DNA from: Actinomycetota bacterium
GTDB taxonomy: Bacteria > Actinomycetota > Actinomycetes > Actinomycetales > Microbacteriaceae
Length of the DNA stretch: 64,000 bases
NCBI GenBank assembly: GCA_020160915.1
Contig: JAIUPK010000005.1
Span: 62,001-126,000, forward strand
Direction of reading: 5' to 3'
Part shown: positions 59,319-64,000 of the stretch, in pieces
Layout of the letters: the number at the start of each line of letters is the position of its first letter
How positions within the stretch are numbered: the first letter of the stretch is position 1
Made by a program: the position numbers and the translations under genes
Notes under the pieces: generated by a model
What the model saw: only the letters and a program-made list of their open reading frames with translations
Databases searched by the model: none
What the model was told of the DNA's origin: nothing

Positions 59319-61190
59319 ATGAACAAGCCGACCTTCTCCGAGCGCTTCCGCTACTGGTTCGACAACTGGATGTCGCGAGGAACCCTCGCGCTCATGGCCC
59401 TGCTCGGCATCGCCACCGTCGTGCTCGTGCTCGTCGTCGGCGTGATCGTGGCCATCTTCCGCCAGACGCCCGACGATGACCCGGAGCGGAGCTTCGGCGA
59501 CATCCTGTGGGGCAACCTCATGCGCACGCTCGACCCCGGAACCATGGGCGGCGACAGCGGTTGGGGCTTCCGCATCTTCATGCTCATCATCACCATCGGC
59601 GGCCTCATCATCGTGGCCAGCCTCATCGGCATCATCTCGGGCGCGTTCGACTCGAAGGTCGAGGAGCTGCGCAAGGGTCGCTCGAAGGTGCTCGAGAAGG
59701 ACCACACGCTCATCCTCGGCTGGAACTCGAAGGTGTTCCCCATCGTCAGCGAGATCTGCATCGCCAACGAGTCGCGCCGCAAGGCAGTGATCGTCGTGCT
59801 CGCCGACAAGGACAAGGTCGAGATGGAGGACGAGCTTCGCGCGATGGTCGGCAAGACCGGCAAGACGAAGATCATCTGCCGCACCGGTGACCCGATGAAC
59901 CTCACTGACCTCGAGATCGCCAACCCCGCGAACGCGCGCAGCATCATCCTGTTGGCCGGCGACGACAGCCCCGACCCCGATGCCGACGTGATCAAGACCG
60001 CGCTCGCGCTCACCAACAACCCCCGTCGCAAGGCGGAAAAGTACCACATCGTCGGCGAACTCGAAGACGCCGCGAGCCTGGAGGCAGCCACCCTGGTGGG
60101 CCGCGACGAGGCGCACTGGGTGCTCGGCGACGACCTGATCGGTCGCATCACCGTGCAGAGCTGCCGTCAGAGCGGCCTGAGTGTTGTCTACTCCGAGCTG
60201 CTCGACTTCGACGGCGACGAGATCTACTTCACCGAGCAGCCGAGCCTCTACGGCAAGACCTACTTCGACACGCAGCTGGCCTTTGCCGACTCCACCGTGA
60301 TGGGCCTCGTGAAGGCGGGCACGGTCATCCTGAACCCCGCTGCCGACACGCTCTACGAGAGCGGCGACCAGCTCATCGTCATCGCCGAGGACGACAGCGC
60401 CATCCGCCTCGCCACGCCCGGTGTTCCGGATGCCGCGGCAGTCAGCACCACGAAGGCCCTCAAGCCGAAGCCCGAACGCACCCTCGTGCTCGGGTACAAC
60501 TCGGGGCTCACGCGCATGCTCGAGGAACTGAACGAGTACGTGGCTTCCGGGTCCAAGGTCACCGTGCTCGCCGATGTCGAGACGCCCGACTTCCCGAAGT
60601 TCGACAACCTGACCATCGAGTTCCGCCGCGGCGATTCGACCAACCGCGCCATCCTCGACAGCCTGAAAGTGGAGTCGTTCAACCACATCATCGTTCTCGC
60701 GTACAAGGGTCTCGACATCCAGCGGGCCGACGGCAAGACGCTCATCACGCTGCTTCAGCTGCGCGACATCGAGGACCGCGCGGGTGTCGACCTCAACATC
60801 GTCAGCGAGATGCTGGATGACCGCAACCGGGAACTTGCCGAGGTCACCAACGCCGACGACTTCATCGTCAGCGACAAGCTGATCAGCTTGATGCTCTCGC
60901 AGGTGTCGGAGAACAAGAAGCTCACCCAGGTGTTCGACGACCTGTTCTCCAGTGTCGGGTCTGAGGTGTATCTGCAGCCGGTGGAGCAGTATGTCGCACC
61001 GGGCACCGCCGTGAACTTCTACACGGTGCTCGAGGCAGCTCGCCGCCGCGGTGAGACAGCCCTCGGATACCGTGTTGCCGCCGACGCTCATAAGAGCGAC
61101 AAGGGCTACGGCGTCACAGTCAACCCGGTCAAGACGGAGTCGGTCACGTTCTCAGCCGGCGACAAGATCATCGTTCTCGCAGAGGGCTAG
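59319..61190 (+). CDS. CASTOR/POLLUX/SYM8-like putative ion channel
   Basis: 623 residues. Two N-terminal membrane segments (about 20–50 and 85–108) flank a pore-loop region (DILWGNLMRTLDPGTMGGDSGWGFR). The large cytosolic part has two RCK/TrkA-N-like Rossmann domains: HTLILGWNSKVFPIVSEI and, later, RTLVLGYNSGLTRMLEELNEY. This is the architecture of plant CASTOR/POLLUX (DMI1) channels and their bacterial homologues. A cation-channel role is inferred. It is flanked by tRNA-Gly and tRNA-Pro. Confidence 0.9.
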   Translation: MNKPTFSERFRYWFDNWMSRGTLALMALLGIATVVLVLVVGVIVAIFRQTPDDDPERSFGDILWGNLMRTLDPGTMGGDSGWGFRIFMLIITIGGLIIVASLIGIISGAFDSKVEELRKGRSKVLEKDHTLILGWNSKVFPIVSEICIANESRRKAVIVVLADKDKVEMEDELRAMVGKTGKTKIICRTGDPMNLTDLEIANPANARSIILLAGDDSPDPDADVIKTALALTNNPRRKAEKYHIVGELEDAASLEAATLVGRDEAHWVLGDDLIGRITVQSCRQSGLSVVYSELLDFDGDEIYFTEQPSLYGKTYFDTQLAFADSTVMGLVKAGTVILNPAADTLYESGDQLIVIAEDDSAIRLATPGVPDAAAVSTTKALKPKPERTLVLGYNSGLTRMLEELNEYVASGSKVTVLADVETPDFPKFDNLTIEFRRGDSTNRAILDSLKVESFNHIIVLAYKGLDIQRADGKTLITLLQLRDIEDRAGVDLNIVSEMLDDRNRELAEVTNADDFIVSDKLISLMLSQVSENKKLTQVFDDLFSSVGSEVYLQPVEQYVAPGTAVNFYTVLEAARRRGETALGYRVAADAHKSDKGYGVTVNPVKTESVTFSAGDKIIVLAEG

Positions 61191-61220
61191 ACTTACTCGG
61201 TTGTCAATTCGCCAGGCAGG

Positions 61221-61294
61221 CGGGGCGTAGCTCAGCTTGGTAGAGCGCTCGGTTTGGGACCGAGAGGCCGCAGGTTCGAATCCTGTCGCCCCGA
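61221..61294 (+). tRNA. tRNA-Pro (TGG)
   Basis: Acceptor CGGGGCG/CGCCCCG, D arm GCTCAGCTTGGTAGAGC, anticodon stem CTCGG/CCGAG with loop TTTGGGA (anticodon TGG, Pro), T arm GCAGGTTCGAATCCTGT. CCA is not encoded. It sits 30 bp after the channel gene and 39 bp before tig. Confidence 0.95.
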
Positions 61295-61333
61295 CACGTA
61301 CGACCACGACACACGATCCAGGAGAACCACAGC

Positions 61334-62749
61334 GTGAAGACCACTGTCGAGAAGCTGAGCCCCACCCGCGTCAAGCTGAACATCTCGGTCACCCCCGAAG
61401 AGTTGAAGCCGAGCATCGCGCACGCCTACGAGCACATCGGCTCGCAGGTCAACATCCCCGGCTTCCGTAAGGGCAAGATCCCGCCGCAGCTCATCGACCA
61501 GCGCGTCGGCCGCGAAGAGGTGCTGAACCACGCGGTCAGCGATGGCCTCGACAAGTTCTACCGTCAGGCCGTCACCGACGAGAAGATTCGCGTGCTCGGT
61601 CGCCCCGAGGCCGACATCACCACCTGGCCCGAGGTCAAGGACTTCAGCGGCGACCTCGAGATCAGTGTCGAGGTGGATGTGCGCCCCGAGTTCACCCTGC
61701 CGGACTACAGCAAGCTGACCCTCACGGTCGATGCCGCGGAGGTCTCCGCCGACGACGTCAAGGACGAGCTCGACAACCTGCGCAGCCGCTTCGGCACGCT
61801 TGTCACGGTGGACCGCCCGGCCAAGGCCGGCGACTTCGCCCAGCTCGACCTGGTCGCGAAGATCGGCGAAGAAGAGGTCGACTCGGCCACAAGCATCTCC
61901 TACGAGGTCGGTTCGGGTGAGCTCATCGAGGGCATCGATGAGGCCCTCGACAGCCTGAGCGCCGGCGAGTCCACGACCTTCGAGTCGACTCTGCTCGGTG
62001 GCGACCACGAGGGCGAGACCGCGCTCATCAGCGTGACCCTGCTCGCGGTCAAGGAGCGCGAGCTTCCCGAGGCCGACGACGACTTCGCCCAGATCGCCAG
62101 CCAGTTCGACACCATCAAGGAACTCAAGGCCGACATCAAGGAGCAGGTCGAGAAGTCGAAGGTCTTCGGTCAGGGCGCCCAGGCCCGCGACCAGATCGTC
62201 GACGAGCTGCTCAAGAAGGTCGAGATCCCCGTTCCGGCCAAGCTCGTCGAAGACGAGGTGCACCGTCACCTGGAGAACGAGAACCGCCTCGAGGATGATG
62301 TCCACCGCGCCGAGGTCGTCATCTCCACCGAGAAGACCTTCCGCTCGCAGATCCTTCTCGACTCCATCGTGGAGGCCGAGGAGGTCAAGGTCAGCCAGGA
62401 CGAGTTGACCAGCTACCTCATTCAGGGCGCTGCCCAGTACGGCATGGAGCCGGGCGAGTTCATCCAGGTGCTCGACCAGAACGGCCAGATCCCCGGCATG
62501 ATCGCCGAGGTCGCCCGCGTCAAGGCGCTCGCCGCCGTGCTCGCCAAGGCGAAGGTCGTCGACTCGAAGGGCAAGGCGGTGGATGTCTCGGCCTTCACCG
62601 CAGCCGTCACCGGCCCCGCGGGCGGCGACTTCGTCGAGGCCTCAGTGGGCTCGGGAGACAGCGACTCCCACGACAGCCACGGTGCCACCGGGCGCGACAA
62701 GCACGGCCGCAAGGCCGGCCACGAGCACTACGGTCACGACCACAAGTAG
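61334..62749 (+). CDS. tig: trigger factor (ribosome-associated chaperone / prolyl isomerase)
   Basis: 471 residues, GTG start with GGAGAA upstream. Ribosome-docking signature GFRKGKIP (about 44–51), an FKBP-type PPIase domain in the middle ([38 protein letters not shown]), and C-terminal chaperone arms. The tail after about residue 435 is rich in His, Gly, Asp and Ser ([20 protein letters not shown]), which may bind metal. clpP lies downstream, a common order. A terminator follows. Confidence 0.95.
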   Translation: MKTTVEKLSPTRVKLNISVTPEELKPSIAHAYEHIGSQVNIPGFRKGKIPPQLIDQRVGREEVLNHAVSDGLDKFYRQAVTDEKIRVLGRPEADITTWPEVKDFSGDLEISVEVDVRPEFTLPDYSKLTLTVDAAEVSADDVKDELDNLRSRFGTLVTVDRPAKAGDFAQLDLVAKIGEEEVDSATSISYEVGSGELIEGIDEALDSLSAGESTTFESTLLGGDHEGETALISVTLLAVKERELPEADDDFAQIASQFDTIKELKADIKEQVEKSKVFGQGAQARDQIVDELLKKVEIPVPAKLVEDEVHRHLENENRLEDDVHRAEVVISTEKTFRSQILLDSIVEAEEVKVSQDELTSYLIQGAAQYGMEPGEFIQVLDQNGQIPGMIAEVARVKALAAVLAKAKVVDSKGKAVDVSAFTAAVTGPAGGDFVEASVGSGDSDSHDSHGATGRDKHGRKAGHEHYGHDHK

Positions 62750-62762
62750 GACTTGACGGCAG

Positions 62763-62794
62763 AACGGCCCCGGGAGCGATCTCCTGGGGCCGTT
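62763..62794 (+). terminator. intrinsic-type terminator after tig
   Basis: AACGGCCCC (62763–62771) pairs with GGGGCCGTT (62786–62794), with an inner GGGAG/CTCCT stem and CGAT loop, followed by GTCGTTT. It also serves the convergent small gene at 62808. Confidence 0.9.
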
Positions 62795-62807
62795 GTCGTT
62801 TAGCGGG

Positions 62808-62972
62808 TCAGGATGCCGCGCGAAGGTCGCGTGCGGCGGCCGCGGTCGCGCAGTCGTGGGCCTGCTCCCACGCGAACGCGAGGAACGCGCTCGTCTCGAT
62901 CGGACCGCTCTCACCGCAGTCCGCGCAGAACGGCTCGTACGCGACCAGTTCACGGATGTCGATGTCTGCCAT
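62808..62972 (-). CDS. small Cys-pair protein of unknown function
   Basis: 54 residues from ATG 62972: MADIDIRELVAYEPFCADCGESG, then an Ala-rich helix (SAFLAFAWEQAHDCATAAAARDL). The CADC pair could bind zinc or form a disulfide. GAGG lies just before the ATG. The ATG start gives a compact open frame with sensible codon use; longer reading to 63041 adds an atypical leader. It is convergent with tig. Confidence 0.6.
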   Translation of the reverse strand: MADIDIRELVAYEPFCADCGESGPIETSAFLAFAWEQAHDCATAAAARDLRAAS

Positions 62973-63047
62973 GCCTCTATGCTCACCCCGACCTCCGACA
63001 TCGCGGGGGAGGCACGCGGGCAAGCCGCCCAGCGGTGCCAAACCGAG

Positions 63048-63560
63048 CTACTCGCGCGCCGCCAACACGATCGCGTAGCTGCGCACCGACGCCGAGTACA
63101 CCGGCAGGTAGTCGGCGAGGGCCGCGAGGGCGACGGATGCCGCATCCCGCTCGTCTCCCCGGCTCGAGAGTGCGAGCGCCAGGAATGCGGCGCCCGGACC
63201 CGTCCACTCATCGTCCGGATGCTCGGCCAGCAGCCGCTCCAGCATCCTCACGCTCTCGTCGTACTTGCCGAGGTTGCGCAGGGTGCTCGCGAGCTGGATC
63301 GTCGCGCGGGGCGATGTCGCGTCATCCAGACCCAGCTCGATCGCCCTGCGGTAGAGCGGCTCAGCCTCGGACTCGAGGCCAGCGTAGTCCCGGGCCGAGG
63401 CCGCCTCGAAGACTGCGGATGCCTCATCCGCGTCTCGCTCGGCGACCAGCGCATCGATCGCCGCGACCACGTCGAGGTCGGCCATCTCGTCGGCCGATGC
63501 CCACACCGCGCTCACGCGCCGCTGCCAGTCCCTGGCATCCCTATCCGCATCCACATCCAC
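63048..63560 (-). CDS. tetratricopeptide-repeat protein
   Basis: 170 residues, GTG start. TPR-like helices: DYAGLESEAEPLYRRAIELGLDD, ATIQLASTLRNLGKYDESVRMLERLLAEHPDD and GAAFLALALSSRGDERDAASVALAALADYL, with the W/G/Y/A/P spacing of TPR units. It probably mediates protein contacts; no enzymatic motif. The 281-bp gap to clpP shows no other gene. Confidence 0.85.
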   Translation of the reverse strand: MDVDADRDARDWQRRVSAVWASADEMADLDVVAAIDALVAERDADEASAVFEAASARDYAGLESEAEPLYRRAIELGLDDATSPRATIQLASTLRNLGKYDESVRMLERLLAEHPDDEWTGPGAAFLALALSSRGDERDAASVALAALADYLPVYSASVRSYAIVLAARE

Positions 63561-63841
63561 GCCGACACCCTAGCGCCGTTCCCCGCCTCGCAACCTTCAC
63601 GCGGATCAGGACAATGGTGCGACACGCCGCTAGCAGTCAGTAGGGGAGCGGCGCGTCGCGCATCAGTCCTGATCGGCGAACAGGGGGATGCTGCGTGCCG
63701 GAGGCCCATCGCGCCCGCGGTAGCTGTGCGTGGTGGTTCGCGTGGCCAGAGCCGCGCTCTGCCCACGGCGAACACGGGCGATCGGCCGCGTGCGCTCGGC
63801 TAGATTCGACACAAGCGATAACTGAAACGGAGCGCAACCCC

Positions 63842-64000
63842 ATGGCCGAACCGGCACTGGTCTCGAGCATTTTCGACCAACTCCTCAAGGACCGCATCAT
63901 CTGGCTCGGGTCAGAGGTGCGTGACTCCAACGCCAACGAGATCTGCGCGAAGATCCTCCTCCTCGCCGCCGAGGACCCGAAGCGCGACATCTTCCTCTAC
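63842..64000 (+). CDS. clpP: ATP-dependent Clp protease proteolytic subunit (partial, N-terminal end)
   Basis: The first 53 residues are present: [53 protein letters not shown], the handle-domain start of ClpP, just before the first active-site motif. The window ends here. ACGGAGCG gives a ribosome binding site, and TAGATT (63801–63806) is a possible −10. A CGACACAAGCG element beside it resembles, with two mismatches, ClgR operators of clp genes. Confidence 0.9.
   Translation, partial: MAEPALVSSIFDQLLKDRIIWLGSEVRDSNANEICAKILLLAAEDPKRDIFLY

Noticed and set aside
63801-63820. ClgR operator upstream of clpP
   Set aside because: CGACACAAGCG has the right spacing but two mismatches at informative positions and overlaps the putative −10 region; mentioned only as a weak resemblance.

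Overview
The window is high-GC, densely packed actinobacterial DNA, most likely chromosome of a member of the Microbacteriaceae (Micrococcales). The basis is the gene set and order (clpS–DUF2017–metallopeptidase; DUF6993 lipoprotein next to ettA; trigger factor followed by clpP; DUF3097; DUF2510 proteins), a deazaflavin/F420-type oxidoreductase, a maleylpyruvate-isomerase-like protein, and intergenic repeats of the GGTTGAGTAG…CGTATCGAAACC type that I associate with this family. I see no prophage, large island, CRISPR array or intact insertion sequence. Most of the window is core or family-level accessory chromosome.

Layout. 1–9.2 kb: end of a methyltransferase-like gene, a sugar MFS transporter, a Tat-exported phosphoesterase, an M23 peptidase, DUF3097, an M20 peptidase and a GT2 glycosyltransferase. 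9.2–14.8 kb: a GntR regulator with a soluble Cache-domain protein, divergent from a PotABCD-like ABC operon that carries a perfect 16-bp hairpin at the start of its first permease gene. 15.4–19.7 kb: a TPP riboswitch controlling a YkoE-YkoD-YkoC type thiamine-precursor ECF transporter, with a P-loop kinase-like protein and a rhodanese downstream. 19.7–25.7 kb: paired lipoproteins, the clpS cluster, tRNA-His, orn, and tRNA-Arg abutting a frameshifted HNH nuclease. 25.7–32.4 kb: a DMT exporter, an aldo/keto reductase, and a signalling block (LuxR-type regulator, frameshifted hybrid kinase, stand-alone receiver, membrane protein with an H-box but no ATPase domain). 32.8–45 kb: a second SSB, ettA, thioesterases, a ketosteroid-dehydrogenase-like flavoprotein, DUF2252, and an HxlR/quinone-reductase pair. 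44–51 kb: truncated globin, MscS channel, aminopeptidase N, RpiB and a Nei-type glycosylase. 51–58.9 kb: VapBC, amidohydrolase, MBL hydrolase, a DesK/NarL-type two-component system and two duplicated DUF2510 microprotein genes with matching promoters. 58.9–64 kb: a duplicated tRNA-Gly 3' end, a CASTOR/POLLUX-like channel, tRNA-Pro, tig and the start of clpP.

Two themes recur. At least 16 genes have a TANNNT hexamer ending 6–7 nt before the start codon and, in most of them, no convincing Shine-Dalgarno, so leaderless transcription looks common and helps fix starts. Two genes (the hybrid kinase and the HNH nuclease) are each broken by a short indel in a simple repeat; these could be real pseudogenes or assembly errors.
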